In this document: in pieces, positions 13,060-25,298 of the stretch
Layout of the letters: every line of letters begins with the position of its first letter
Numbering within the stretch: position 1 is the first letter of the stretch
The notes under the pieces: generated by a model
Told to the model about the DNA's origin: nothing
The model's database searches: none
Seen by the model: only the letters and a program-made list of their open reading frames with translations
NCBI GenBank assembly: GCA_021464245.1
Contig: JADCRB010000038.1
Location: forward strand, 1,852,110 to 1,916,109
Source of the DNA: Carallia brachiata
Lineage: Eukaryota > Streptophyta > Magnoliopsida > Malpighiales > Rhizophoraceae
Reading direction: 5' to 3'
DNA: 64,000 nt
Program-made: the position numbers and the translations under genes

Positions 13060-16000
13060 ATGGCCATTGTAACTTGTGGAAGCACACCAGTGACACAATT
13101 GGGTAATCGTCCACCGTTAATGCTAAGATCATACAAGCCAAACAGGATAGTGACCTCCCGATACAGGTGAACACTCTCCCCTCCCCACCACCCCCCCCCC
13201 CCCCCCCCCCCAAAAACCCAATGAAAAGAAAAAGTTGTTGGAAGCATCAAATTGGGCATTTAGGTAGGAGTGCCTTTGTAAGACCTTAGTTGACCTAGAA
13301 GCACCCTGTCTGCTGCTGGAAGCATAAATCCATCGACATTCTTGATGGTAGAATTGTTGATATTTTGGACTGGCAATCTTGTTGACCTATAATTAATTAC
13401 TCTTTTAAGGTTTTTCCTCAATTTGAGGAAATATGGAATTATATGGATCACCGTTTTGCATTTTTTCTGAATTTGTCATCTGTATGTTCAATTTCTGGAT
13501 GTTAATACTTGTGTTGATAAATTCTTCGATTAGCCCAAATGAAATTCATGACCACATGAATTAGATTACACCTGAAAATGGGAAGGTACAAAAAGCACCT
13601 GTTGGCTACAAAAATTGTTTCTTTGTCATGGCTTAACTTTTTCCACTGCTGAAGCTGGAATCAGTGAAAAAAATGCCACTCATTTTGATGTATGAGACCT
13701 TCGGGCACCCGTAGTAGTTTTTCACGTTCTATTGATTACTAATGAGTTGACTCATAAGTACAATTTTTGGCTGGTGCTCTGTGAGAACAAGCAACAATAA
13801 ACATCAAATATATAGTAGGTCCTCCCTGTGTGTGCTTTGATGAAGGGTGAACTTTGTGCGTGCTCTGATCAGGCATTTTCTCTGCTATTACGCTTTTAAT
13901 CACGTCTGAGAGCTGGTTAAGTTCTCTCTTTACCAGCATCCCAAAAATCTCTCTCTGGCTTTGTCTTGGAAGTTGAACAATTTTATCAGCTTTTGGCCTT
14001 CAGCAGGGAAATTGTTATTTCTTTTAATTGCTACTTTTTTTTTGGTACCATGTTACAACTTGCATTAGGGGCTTAAGATTTTCTTTGGATCAGCTGTTCT
14101 GAAGGATCTTCAGATTCATCCGGGAAAAGGTAATTAACAATTTTAAAACCATTTTGCAGCCTTAACAACAAGATGAGATTGTTGGGGGCACCAAGTTCGA
14201 GTATATTTTCTCGGGATTCCCTTTGTACGGTTTCTTTTGCGGGGCCATCTCAAGCTTCACATCACTGTAGAGGGGCTCGGTTTACGGTTAGAGCTGATAC
14301 TGTGAGTGTAAATTATGGTGTTACCTTTGCTTCCAGATAACAATAGATGCAGAAATTTTCTATTTTGGTTTTTGATTCCTGGGTAATCAACTTCCCTATA
14401 CATCCTTAATGTACGAAATTCTTTCTGTGATAAAAAATGCTTGATTACTTTATTCAGGGTATTTTATTTCCAAGTGAACACCCTATCTACTGCTGTGTAT
14501 GGTACTGAGAGTAAGGAAAATATTGTTTGCAGGATTATTATACTGTTCTTGGAGTGTCAAAAAATGCAAGGAAATCTGAAATTAAAAGCGGTACGAGCAC
14601 CCATTCTAATTCTATTGGGATGTAGCTTCATTTCTTTGTGAAAAACCTAGGAAAGGTTTATATATTTTTTTTTCTTGCTGTCTTTTCTGTTCATATTTTT
14701 TGCTATCTGCCTTTACCTTTATTTTTCTCTGTATTGTTTATATCTACACAGTAGTATGCTTTTCATATCTCAAATATACATGTTTATGAAAATTTACTGG
14801 CAAGTTGACAATAATGTGTGGAAATTGTTGCTCTGAGTGATATTTGTCCTTATTTAGGATTTTGTCCTTTTTTATCTTGTATTTATTTATTATTCATTGC
14901 TGAAGCTTAATAAATTTAGTAGTGTTGATCGTTTCTTTAGAAGTCTCTTCCTACCATAATACTTGTCCCGTACTCTATAAGTAAAGCTATTTCAATGAAA
15001 AATTAAGTTGAAACTCTACCAGAATCGTGGGCATCTGAACACTTGTTAACAGTGATTAAACAATTCAATGTACATAGAATGATGTTGTCTGACTTACATT
15101 GACTGACATACGTCAGCAGTGGCTTGTTCAATGTGGGTACTGCCAATTTTCTTTCTTTGGATAGGTGAATGCTTCAGGATATATGAGGATTTGAACCTTC
15201 CAATGTCTCCCTCTGCTCCCTCTTGGCACCCCTCTTCCCCCAAAACCCCAAAAAAAGAAAAGTAAGACAAAAGAAAAAAAAAACTCTTTTAAAGGCCTGA
15301 GGTGGCCATTAGACTGTAGCTTAATGGTTGTGGCTACTGCAAATTGTCTTCTTGGATATTAGGCAGGCTTGAGAACAGTTCTGATTTTATGGGTCCTTTA
15401 GGTGGAAGGATCATGGATCTCAAGTTGGTCTCAGAGGTTAGATGGAGTTCAAGTTGTTGTGACTAATTGAATAGCATAGACGGAAGAATATCACAGTGGT
15501 CATAGAGTTCAAGTCGTTACGGTTGTTAAATACACGTCAGCTGGAATTGCCAACTAAGAAGAATATACACTTTTGAAGATAATATATATTTAAGAAACAC
15601 TGAGTTTCTCTGCTGTTCAGTATGAATGTTCCCCATGAACAATAAGTAACATGTTGGCCTTTAATTGGTGATTACTTGGGGATTGTGAGGTTTACATTTA
15701 CGAATGTAAAGGTTTAGAGCTTCCAAGGTAATAGCTAATAATTTATGATTGATGCATGAATGAAGTGGAGAAGGATACGGGAAACAGAGATGACTAATTT
15801 GAGGCAATAAGACCTTCAAAACAACTGGCATTGATCAAAACTGAATTGCCATATAGGATATGAAGTTATTATAAATACACTCACCAATGGAAAAGGAAGA
15901 AGTTGGAAAACAGAAATGAGTACATTTAGAATCAGGCCTCGAAAAACTGGCATTGTCTGTTGTTGTGGTGCAACTGATAGAATAAGTTTAGGCATGAATG

Positions 16001-18141
16001 GTACAGTCCACTTTAATCGTAACCTGAAATGTCAAAAGGCTTTGGAATGAGTGTATTGGTTGAAAAGTTTGCAAATACAAGGCTTGATTTTGACTGGAGA
16101 AAACTGTGCAATCACCGAATTTCGGAGCTTATTCTGTGTCTTTAGCTTAGGTTCTGCATGGCGCATTCAAGTCTTTCCTAAAGAAAATGGCTCATTATCA
16201 CCCCTATTTTTTTTTTTTTTGGGAAATAATTTTTCATTCTCGTTAAGTGTCCATCTCATCTGTCTCTGGTTGACATTCAAAAGTTCTGTTAATGTTGTTG
16301 TCCTTGGATAATATTCTTTTCTTTTGAGTTCTGGGAGTTGTAAATTACTTATTTACCATAAATAGAAGTAATGATATGTAAACGTAGCATAGCTGTTGTT
16401 TGTTCCCTTTTTTCCTCTTGAACATTCTAACTCCCTTATATTTGTTTGTTCTCAGCTTATCGGAAGCTCGCTAGGAATTATCATCCTGATGTGAATAAGT
16501 AAGTTGATCTTTTACTTGGCATGATTGCACTGTTTACTCGTGTCTGCCACATTCTTTTCTTTGTCTTCTAGAGACACAAATTGACAATCGTGGGTTGTAT
16601 TATTTATTTCCTTTATTCTCTTGACCAGATGCATGTGCCGTTCTTTTTCTACATTTTTGGACACATATTTTTGTTGTTAGATGGTACATGTGTTTGATGT
16701 AGCCAAAACCATGAGCAGGGAATTATGTGGAAAATTTGAGATGAGTCCAATTTGTTCAATCATGCGTGTGTCAGTTGCAGAAATGGATGAGATGTACTAG
16801 AAAACAATTTTGAAGATCGAACTTATTGCTGATATTACAGATTGCCAAAATTAGCTGCTTCCCTCCATTTTAATGCAAACATGACACAATTTAGATCTGC
16901 TATTGACATTTATATTGTCTTCTGCATTATCCATATGACTTTGATTGCCTTTATCTTCCGTGCTGCAGAGACCCTGGGGCAGAACAGAAATTTAAGGATA
17001 TTAGCAATGCATATGAGGTAGAACTTAAGTTTTGTGGTCATGATGGTTTGGGGTTTATGATTGTGTTGTGGCAGTTTTGATGGCCATGATTACGTAGTTG
17101 ATCTGTCTAAGAATGTTTCCTATAGATTTTATCAGACGATGAGAAACGATCCTTATATGACAAGTATGGAGAGGCTGGACTTAAAGGTGGTGTAGGCATG
17201 GGGGTAAGCTATGAGCCAAGGAACATCGTTAATTTCATAGTTTATAATCTCTCAAGCTTCATACTGTCTTCTGCCTTCTCATGGCTTGATCTGTCACCCT
17301 AACATACCAGGATTTCAGCTATGCCTTTGATTTGTTTGATATATTTGACATCCCGGGCATGGGAGGCAGAGCTGCCAGGAATAGTGCAGTTGATGGAGAA
17401 GATGAATATTACAGTCTTGCCTTAACTTTCAAGGAAGCGGTTTTTGGAGTTGAAAAAGAGATTGAGATAACCCGACTGGAGAGCTGTGGGACTTGCAATG
17501 GTTCAGGTGCAAAGCCGGGGATGAAGCCATCTAAATGTAGTACCTGCGGTGGCCAGGGCCAGGTTGTTTCATCAGCGAGGACTCCATTAGGGGTCTTCCA
17601 GCAGGTAATGACCTGCTCCTCATGTGGTGGCACTGGGGAAGCCTTCACCCCTTGCAACACGTGTTCTGGGGATGGACGGGTAAGGAGAACAAAGTGCATC
17701 AGTTTGAAAGTTCCACCTGGTGTGGACTCTGGGAGCCGTTTGAGGGTCCGGTCTGAAGGTAATGCTGGAAGGAGAGGAGGGGCGCCTGGTGACCTTTTTG
17801 TTACAATTGATGTCATTCCAGATCCTGTACTAAAACGTGATGATACTAACATCCTTTACACATGCAAAGTATCATACGTCGACGCAATATTGGGCACTAC
17901 TATAAAGGTCCCAACAGTGGATGGTTTGGTTGATTTGAAGATCCCTGCTGGAACCCAGCCGAATTCCACCCTTGTCATGTCTAAGAAAGGTGTTCCCTTA
18001 TTGAACAAAAGAAACATGAGAGGGGATCAATTGGTTCGCGTCCAAGTGGAGATTCCGAAAAGGTTGAGCAGTGAAGAAAGAAAGCTTATCGAAGAGCTTG
18101 CTGATCTAAGCAAGGGGAAGATGGCAACTGTTGGAAGATAG
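13060..18141 (+). CDS. DJA6: Chloroplast-type DnaJ/Hsp40 chaperone (class A, DJA5/DJA6-like)
   Basis: Exons: 13060-13166, 14160-14301, 14533-14590, 16456-16498, 16969-17017, 17126-17203, 17311-18141. They sum to 1308 nt, 435 residues plus stop, in one unbroken frame. The N-terminus (about 80 residues, rich in Ser/Arg, starting MAIVTCGST) looks like a plastid transit peptide. The J domain begins at about residue 84 ([10 protein letters not shown]), with the HPD motif at 112-114. A short G/F-like linker follows, then four zinc-binding CxxCxGxG repeats ([32 protein letters not shown]) and the C-terminal substrate-binding domain. It is expected to stimulate a stromal Hsp70 and bind unfolded clients; family members are linked to plastid iron-sulfur protein maturation. 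The Arabidopsis relatives are At2g22360 and At4g39960; I cannot choose between them. Introns 1 and 3 are long and carry poly-C and poly-T runs. Confidence 0.92.
15140..15265 (-). mobile_element. Possible tRNA-derived SINE in J-protein intron
   Basis: On the minus strand a box-A-like word, GTGCCAAGAGG, is followed about 25 bases later by a box-B-like GGTTCAAATCC, the arrangement of a pol III internal promoter. The element ends are not defined and no target-site duplication was found. Confidence 0.35.
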
Positions 18142-19130
18142 TTGCTTGGATGCTCCATTGCTCCGTCAACTACTGATGTTATGGGTCTCTTAATTCATTT
18201 TCCTTTCCCCTGTCAAAATGCAACTTTTGATAACCCTGTTGCAGGGATGATATAAATGTGGCAACTCTAGATCAAGAAAGCTGCTGCGATCGGGCAACCA
18301 GGTGTTTGTAGTAGTAGTAGTAGGTAAAGTCTCTGATGACACTGCCCCATGCCTCGTAACCTTTTAGAGAGGATCATGGGAATTAGGAAGATAAAAGGGG
18401 AGACAAATGTTGGTTTGTCTCGTCTTACTTACAATCGCACTTTCTATGATTTTTTTTGGTCATTTTCTATGGTTGATTTAGAAAATGACCAGAGAACTGT
18501 ACTTATAGGAAGTCATCCTAAGTTTAGGTATTTTACTAAAGATAAACACACTAAAAATAAAATTCATGGAAAGATGGGTAGTGCATGAAAAATTTGAATT
18601 CGATCCAAATTCTTTTATTTATATTCCATATTCTATTGACAAGCAACAATATAGAGCCACACTTGCTCGCAAAAACTGTAGCTATAGGAAAAGGGTAAAG
18701 TAGCTTTGATGCTCTCAGCTTCATTTATTTGCTCCGATGCATGGACGCGCTGAAAATCAAAGGTTGGGGTGTCGGAAATGCCATGGACACAGATACACAT
18801 TCGATACGCGACAGACACGAGTAGCTTATGCTTTTTTTTTTTTCTTTACATTTGATATTCAAATTTTACAAGTTTAGGTTTTGTCAAAATTTCCCCCTTG
18901 GATTACACGCTAACATTGGATTACTCGGCCAAAAAAGATTTAAACAAGGCTCTAGTTCCCCTTGGATTATCCCCTACCCTTGGATTTTTCGGCTAAAACA
19001 AATTAAACAAGGCAAGGACATGAAGAACAAAGGACATCCAAAGTTATGCCCAAACTAACGCGAAGCAATCCTCTAAAAATTGAAACCAATTGGGTTCTTC
19101 CGTAAATCAGGAAATCGGCCGGCAGCTTCC
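18142..19130. other. Intergenic DNA between J-protein and PR-4
   Basis: The J-protein 3' UTR probably extends to about 18330, with a short (GTA)n run at about 18308-18323. Near 18740-18830 there is a stretch with GGACACAGATACAC and ACGCGACAGACACG words, typical of diverged dispersed plant repeats. No gene is seen. Confidence 0.5.
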
Positions 19131-19137
19131 TATAAAT
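19131..19137 (+). promoter_or_regulatory. TATA box of PR-4
   Basis: TATAAAT lies 104 bases upstream of the chosen ATG at 19235, a normal distance for a plant promoter with a short leader. The upstream ATG at 19136 overlaps the TATA box and is unlikely to be transcribed. Confidence 0.55.
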
Positions 19138-19234
19138 GCAGGCTCATTGGATTAACTCCGTGCAACAAAGCCTAGACTCAATAAAAAAAAAAAAAAAGGC
19201 TTGTAGAGGCATTTTATTAATAAAAAAGAAAAAA

Positions 19235-20118
19235 ATGAGGAGATTCAGGCTATCCACAGGATTCGTTTTCTTCATGGTAGGCGTAGCCACTGCCATTGCA
19301 TGTAACACCGATGACGATTGCCTCGGCGCCCTTTGCTGCGATGCATACCACACTTGTAATTTGGAGGCATGTAATTCTGGAAATTCCTTTGTCACTGGTG
19401 ATGTCGTCGGAGTTGGAAATAATAATAATAATAATAATAATACTAATTATTATGTGAAAGCTACTCCGCGTTCATTCAACGCCGAGCAGAAAAATTGGGA
19501 CTTGAAGGCTGCAAATGCTTATTGCTCCCAATGGTATGCTGATAAGCCTTCGGCTTGGCGAAAGAAGTACAGTTGGGCAGCATTTTGCGCACCCAATGGT
19601 CCTAAGGACCAAGAAGCTTGTGGAAGATGCCTAAAGGTAAGTCACCGTGTACAATTTTTGTTTTTTTTTGTTTTTAGTTCGTTGTTTATTTATAGTTGGT
19701 AGCCCAACGGTTAAAAGATGCAGAAATAAGGATGAGATCAGATTCGAATCTCAAATCTTTCGACTGTAGGCAACTGTCTTCAATCACTTTAATTATTACT
19801 GAATCCTCAGCATGTACATTATTTATGCTGAAGCCAATATAATTGTGGAATAACATGTATTGGAGATGAGAGCACTGGAGATAATTGTTTTATTAAGTGA
19901 TTTAAACATTTTTTAGTTCATTTATTTATTTAATCATGTTGTAGGTCGTAAATGTGGCAACTCGAGCTTATGAAATATTGAGAATTGTCGATCAATGCGC
20001 CAATAAAGGAGGTTTGGAGTTAGACAGAAAAGCATTTCAAAAATTAGATGGTAACGGAGAAGGCCAGAGCCAAGGCTACCTTAATGTGAAGTACAAATTG
20101 GTTCATTGCAGGGATTGA
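19235..20118 (+). CDS. PR4: PR-4 / barwin protein with degenerate hevein-like domain
   Basis: Exons 19235-19636 and 19945-20118 encode 191 residues. The parts are a signal peptide (about 1-22, RLSTGFVFFMVGVATAIA), a small Cys-rich segment with the pattern C-x5-C-x4-CC-x5-C-x4-C, an Asn-rich linker coded by an (AAT)n microsatellite (about 19419-19444), and a barwin domain with all six expected cysteines (AYC, AFC, EAC, RC, DQC, VHC). Barwin/PR-4 proteins are secreted or vacuolar antifungal proteins; some bind chitin or have RNase activity. The Cys-rich segment keeps only the core of a hevein domain, so chitin binding is doubtful. At the barwin start the family's ATYHYYN reads ATPRSFN, so the His linked to RNase activity in wheatwin is replaced by Arg. 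Exon 2 straddles the left edge of the tandem duplication. The ATG at 19235 is preferred over 19136 because it starts the signal peptide. Confidence 0.88.
19691..19930 (+). mobile_element. tRNA-derived SINE-like element in PR-4 intron
   Basis: A box-A-like TAGCCCAACGG at about 19700 and a box-B-like AGATTCGAATC at about 19740 lie about 40 bases apart, the signature of a tRNA-derived SINE. It fills most of the single PR-4 intron. The 3' end is approximate. Confidence 0.5.
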
Positions 20119-21701
20119 AGTACTCATGAAGACAACAAAATACTCTACTAGCTACTTAAGTGTTTCTTTCCTTAATTAAGTGCCGAATTAAGTGCTTTTT
20201 AAGAGGCTAAAGTTCCTTAAATGAAACTTCAAGGCCATAATATTCCTTGTGTCATGTTTTTAATAGATATGACTTTGTGTCATATTTACGAGTGTATCAC
20301 TGTTTTTCACTCATATGGATTATGACTTTAGTTTGAAATAACGATCAGAACCTCTCATAGATAAGTGTGTTCGCTTCCATTGCTCGGTAAAGTTTAGTTG
20401 TTCTAACTTCACAAGAGTCTGTGATTATGAGAAATTTGATTATAAAATTTTTTACAATTAATTAATATCAAAATATAATAGTAGTATTTTGTTATTGTTG
20501 TAGGATTCTCTACCACGTAGAAGACACATACATCAATGTTCGGGGACCAAAAGGTATCGTTTTTGTGTGTGTTTTCACGTCCTATTGGAATTCAAGACTC
20601 GAGTGATGTTCAGCTGCTAGCCATCAAAAAATAAATCGAAATGGCTGTACCCATCGAGACCATAGGAGAGTCATGCTCGTTGATGGTCCGTGTGTTAACA
20701 ATAATTCTAATGGACCTTGAAGACGATATTAATCAAATGTATAAGACTTTCCTACCCAAAATTTATTCATGTGTTTTGACCGGCAATCAAAGATACATGG
20801 ATAGAAGACACAAAAACAATACGATACAGATACGAGCATACATAAATTCTTTGAATATTTTTGACAAATTTAGTGTTTTTTTCAACATATGATGTATAAT
20901 AATTATTATGATATATGATGATATAATTACCATCTTTGTAAGAATTTTAAAATAATATTACACACACACACACACACACATAATATTTGAGAAATTATAA
21001 CTGAAAATAGTTAATCGGTTCAAACAAACTAAAGTAATTAAAAAAATTAATCAAAAAATAAATATTTATTAATTATGATTTTTTTCTATCACACTATTCA
21101 TTAATACGTTCAACCAAAAAAAAATTATTATGTGTATGATTTTTAATAAATTTTGAAATTAATTTTATAAGTGTCTATTATATATATATTAAATTACAAA
21201 AAAGAGAGAGTTTTTCCTTGGGTTTGGAGGCCTTTTTCGCCTATGTGACATGCTTCTTACTCTTTCGAGATTTTGATGTTTTAATTATTTTACTTATTAT
21301 AAAGATTCTAAAGACATTTAACACAAATGCAAAGATTATTGTCAAATTGATTACTTTATAGGACTATTATATAAAATTATCAATTTTTAATAGAATTCCT
21401 TGGTAGTCTTTATATATTTTTTATCAAAATAAATTTCTTCAATTCATGTGATTATAAATATACAATTAATTTTGTTGGACCATATACATTTTTTTTTTTG
21501 GCAAAAAGAGACGAAACTAGGCAGAGAAAACAATCAACTTGTCAATTCTTCAACAGTGGTAATCCCAATTATTTTGCTTCTGTATGCAAATCTCATCGTC
21601 AATTATTTTACCAGTCTTTTTTATTTTCCTTCGGTTTCTTGCTTGGCTGTCTGTTAGAAGCAACAGTTTTCATGGTTCTTCACTGGAAACATGCATCCCT
21701 C

Positions 21702-21765
21702 TTTGGCAACTTGACCATGCTCAAGAAGTTGTCTCTTTCCCACAACAAATTCGATGGTACGATTC
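21702..21765 (+). pseudogene. Leucine-rich repeat remnant
   Basis: One frame reads GNLTMLKKLSLSHNKFDGTI, a textbook plant extracellular LRR, with no LRR frame continuing on either side. The same fragment in unit B (about 36562-36627) has changed the equivalent residues. It is probably an old piece of an LRR receptor gene or pseudogene that predates the duplication. Confidence 0.5.
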
Positions 21766-23049
21766 TGTCGTTATTAATTTATTTAGTTTGTTACTTTCTT
21801 CTTCTTTAACTTTTGACAGTTAATTATCCAATTCATGCTTAATTGCAATTACGTTTGATTTGTGATTTGTTCCTTTATTCTTTATTTATTTATTGTAATC
21901 TTCGCAATTTATTAGGAAAGTTAAAAAATATATATACATTAGGGGGTTAGAAAATTTTTATTTGTAGTTTTTGGAAAACCATTAAAGAAATATACTTTTT
22001 GCTATGAATTTTTTCTTGCTATTGCATGCTCTTTTGCTTATATATCTTTTATGATTTGGGGCAAAAGCTATTTAATTTCCAATGAAGACCAAATTTGCTT
22101 TTTTTTAAAGGAAGCTTTGGATGCTTTTGCTTGTAGACGGCTTTTCAATGCATAGGACTTCTTTAAAAACTCAATCAAGATTTTGGTTTATAATCAGTGT
22201 ATGCGATATTTTTATAATTCTTCATTGTTCTCATTCATTTGGTAAGATAATAAATACTAGCCTCTTACATTGATTGTGTTAAAACGAAAAAAAAAAAAAA
22301 ACCTTCTTAAATTAATTCTTACCATTAGCAAGGCAATAACTAAAGGACTCAAATAGTATAAATAATGCCAATAACTATGAAAGTAGACGAGGGACAAAGG
22401 ACTCAAGTAGAAGAGATGTTATGAATTATTTTATCTTATCTTTAATAATTCATTTTGAAAAAAAATTCAAATTATTATTTTCATTTTACAATTACCATAT
22501 TATCATGTAAATTAAACAATCCATTGTACGGGGCTATATATATACTAATTTGTTAGACACGTTTCAAAATATCTAACATATATTTGAAGAGTATTTGAAA
22601 AATATCATATCTGACACAAATATGCATTACATTAGAAGTATCCATGCATCATAGTCAGCAATCAACCATAGCAGACAACAAAGTATTGCAAATAAAGTTT
22701 AATTGCAAACCCAGAACCATAATTTAATGGTGAAATTAATGAGGATATTAATGGAACATCTATATAACTATCTATCTTTAACTATACATTTTATAGCCGA
22801 AAGAAAATCATGCTCTTATCTTCCCCTTATCTTATTAATTATAAACTTAATGATTAATTTTACTCAAAATATTTTTCGATTTATCATTATCGACCAAACA
22901 TTTTTTTAAGGTCATATCCACTACATTATTTCTGTCAAACTAAAAATCTACCAATCACTTTTTCCGTTAAATAGCATATCATGTCATCATAATTAATTTT
23001 TTGAAAATATTTTTATAACTTTTTAACAATGAAACAAAAATAAAAAAAT

Positions 23050-23206
23050 TTATCTCTCTCCTCCTTCCTCCCTCTCTCTCCTCACCTCTCTCTCCTCACC
23101 TCTCTCTCTATCCTCGCTCTTTGTCCTCCCGCCTCCCTTTCTCTCTCCTCACTCCTCTCGCCTTCCTTTCTCTCTCCTCTCTCTTCCTCTCTCCTCCTTC
23201 CTCCGT
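23050..23206. repeat. CT-rich minisatellite-like tract
   Basis: A pyrimidine tract of about 160 bases is made of imperfect CTCTCTCCTCACCT and CTTCCTCT units. The counterpart in unit B (about 39150-39220) is roughly half as long, so the tract has changed length since the duplication. Confidence 0.8.
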
Positions 23207-23550
23207 ATATTAAATCCTATCTTTCCTAACCGATAAAAGAAAAGGGACAGAAATTATAGTCCAATCCAACCTTGATGTCTATTACTATAACATACAAAAT
23301 GAAAGCTGACTAGATGATGATATTTTGTCCTTCATCATTTTTTAAGTCCCTTTTTTTTTGTTTTGTTTAAAACCGTTACGTATTTAACTTGAAAATTGAT
23401 CAATCTAAACTAACTTGGATAAAATCATGTAAATGATAAAAGTTTCTCAACAAATATTTAACGTGGTTACATTGTTAAAATTTAAATCCAAGATTTCTGA
23501 TTAAAGGCGGCTGATTTTTTAAGTTCCTTGTTTGTTTTTTTCTTCTCGTT

Positions 23551-23558
23551 TATATAAA
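23551..23558 (+). promoter_or_regulatory. TATA box of UGT copy A
   Basis: TATATAAA lies about 150 bases upstream of the UGT ATG at 23705. The same position in unit B reads GTTTAAACAAATG (about 40451-40463), so the box is missing there. Confidence 0.5.
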
Positions 23559-23704
23559 TGCAACTTATCTACGCTCTGGATGTAAGGACAAAAAATTTTG
23601 AAGATTCAAACCTTATGATATTCACTAGGTAAAGTCTAAAGCTAAGGCCGAGCACTGAACAACAGAAACAAACAACCTTCTGCTTCAAAGTCGCCAAACC
23701 GGCC

Positions 23705-25298
23705 ATGGCAAACCTTGACAGGAGAACCCATGCTGTCCTGCTCCCCTTCCCAGAACAAGGCCACATCAACCCTTTTATGCAACTTGCCAGGATTTTGCAC
23801 GCAAGAGGATTCAACATAACCTTTGTCAACACTGAGTTTAACCATGGCCGCCTACTCCGATCCAAGGGGCCGGAATTCGTTAAGGGCTTAACAGATTTCA
23901 GGTTCGAGACTATACCAGATGGGTTGCCGCCTTCAGACCGCGATGCGACCCAAGATGTTTGGGCCCTTTGTGATTCGGTCAGGAAAAATTGCCTGGGGCC
24001 ATTTAAGGAACTAATAACTAAGCTCAATTCAACGCCGGATTTGTCTCCAGTTACTTGCATAATTTCGGATGGGGCCATGAGCTTTGCCATCAACAGCTGC
24101 AGAAGAGTTTGGCATCCCTGAAGTTCAATTTTGGACAGCCTCAGCTTGTGGCTTCATGGGATATTTGCAGTATGGTGAACTCATGAGTAGAGGCATTGTT
24201 CCCTTTAAAGGTACAGTTTTATCATTCTTCATGCAGCTTTTAGGTTCAATTTTCAGCTTCTAGATGTAAAGATATATAATACAGTGTTTCACAAAGAAAC
24301 AATTTTTTGATAATACACTGCAAGTAATCTGTCTCAGATACTTCATCCTGTAATGTGTCTCAGATAGCAACTTCACTAGTGACGGCACTCTTGAAGCTCC
24401 AGTTGATTGGATACCGTGCTTGAGAAACCTGCGACTCAAGGATCTTCCATCCTTCATTAGAACCACTGATCACGAAGACATCATGTTGAATTTCTTGAAG
24501 GAAGAAGCGGAAAGCTGCTTAAAGGCTTCCACAATCATCTTTAACACCTTTGATGAGTTTGAACAAGAAGTGTTAGAGGCTATTTCGGCCAGGTTCCCTC
24601 GCATATATACTACAGGACCACTTTCTTTGCTGGAAAGGCACATGCCCCCCAGTGAAGCTAGAACATTCAGATCCAATTTGTGGAAAGAAGACTGGAGTTG
24701 CCTTGAATGGCTTGATAACAAGGAACCCAATTCTGTCATCTATGTGAATTATGGCTCCGTTACTGTCATGTCTGACTTGCACTTTAAGGAATTTGCCTGG
24801 GGGCTTGCCAACAGCCAGCATTCATTTCTGTGGATCGTCAGACCTGATGTGGTAATGGGTAGTTCTGGAGTCCTGCCTGAAGAATATTATCAAGAGATTA
24901 AGGGCAGAGGATTTCTAGCTACTTGGTGCCCACAAGAACAAGTGCTTTGCCATCCGTCAATTGGAGCTTTTCTAACACATTGCGGATGGAATTCTATTTT
25001 AGAAAGCATATCTAATGGTGTTCCTATACTTTGCTGGCCTTTCTTTGGCGAGCAACCGACTAATTGCCAGTACTCTTGCACTGTGTGGGGGTTTGGCATG
25101 GAGGTCAATGCAGACGTCAAGCGAAATGATATTGAAGCCCTAGTTAAGGAAATGATGGAGACAGAGAAAGGGAAGACAATGAAGGAAAAGGCTTTGGAAT
25201 GGAAGAACAAAGCAGAACAAGCCACTGATGTTGGAGGCTCATCTTACAAAAATTTTGATAGGTTCATTGAGGAGGTCTTACTTTGTGGTCAAAAATAA
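23705..25298 (+). CDS. UGT85A: UDP-glucosyltransferase, UGT85A type, copy A (one frameshift)
   Basis: Exons 23705-24210 and 24364-25298 are separated by one short intron at the position usual for UGT85. They encode a family-1 glycosyltransferase of about 479 residues. It transfers sugar from UDP-sugar to small acceptors in the cytosol; the acceptor cannot be read from sequence. The N-terminal [12 protein letters not shown] holds the catalytic His (about residue 20), and [11 protein letters not shown] holds the partner Asp region. The PSPG donor-binding box runs from [16 protein letters not shown] to WPFFGEQ at about residues 356-399. Exon 1 is 506 nt against 505 in copy B. One extra base near 24093 (ATCAACAGCTGCAG versus ATCAAGGCTGCAG) shifts the frame and gives a stop at 24119-24121. 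Exon 2 is fully open. It is either a recent pseudogene or a base error. Confidence 0.88.

Larger units (their letters stand above)
20119..23550. other. Intergenic DNA of unit A, PR-4 to UGT
   Basis: This is AT-rich DNA, homologous to 34842-40440 in unit B. It holds a (CA)n run (about 20961-20980), a possible old inverted-repeat element bounded by AGATACATGGATAG (about 20800) and GTATCCATGCATCAT (about 22640), an LRR remnant (about 21700) and a long CT-rich tract (about 23050-23206). The short frame at 20641 (MAVPIETIGESC...) is shared by both units but truncated in B, and matches nothing I recognise. Confidence 0.5.

Noticed and set aside
17409..17852. 147-codon frame antisense to the J-protein
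   Set aside because: It is a shadow of the cysteine- and glycine-rich sense exon.
20641..20892. Short frame MAVPIETIGESC present in both units
   Set aside because: It is conserved only because the units are recent. It is truncated in B, with no promoter, motif or family.
23569..24093. 174-codon frame antisense to UGT exon 1 (and its counterpart at 40509-40994)
   Set aside because: It is a shadow of the conserved sense exon. The sense frame explains all conservation.
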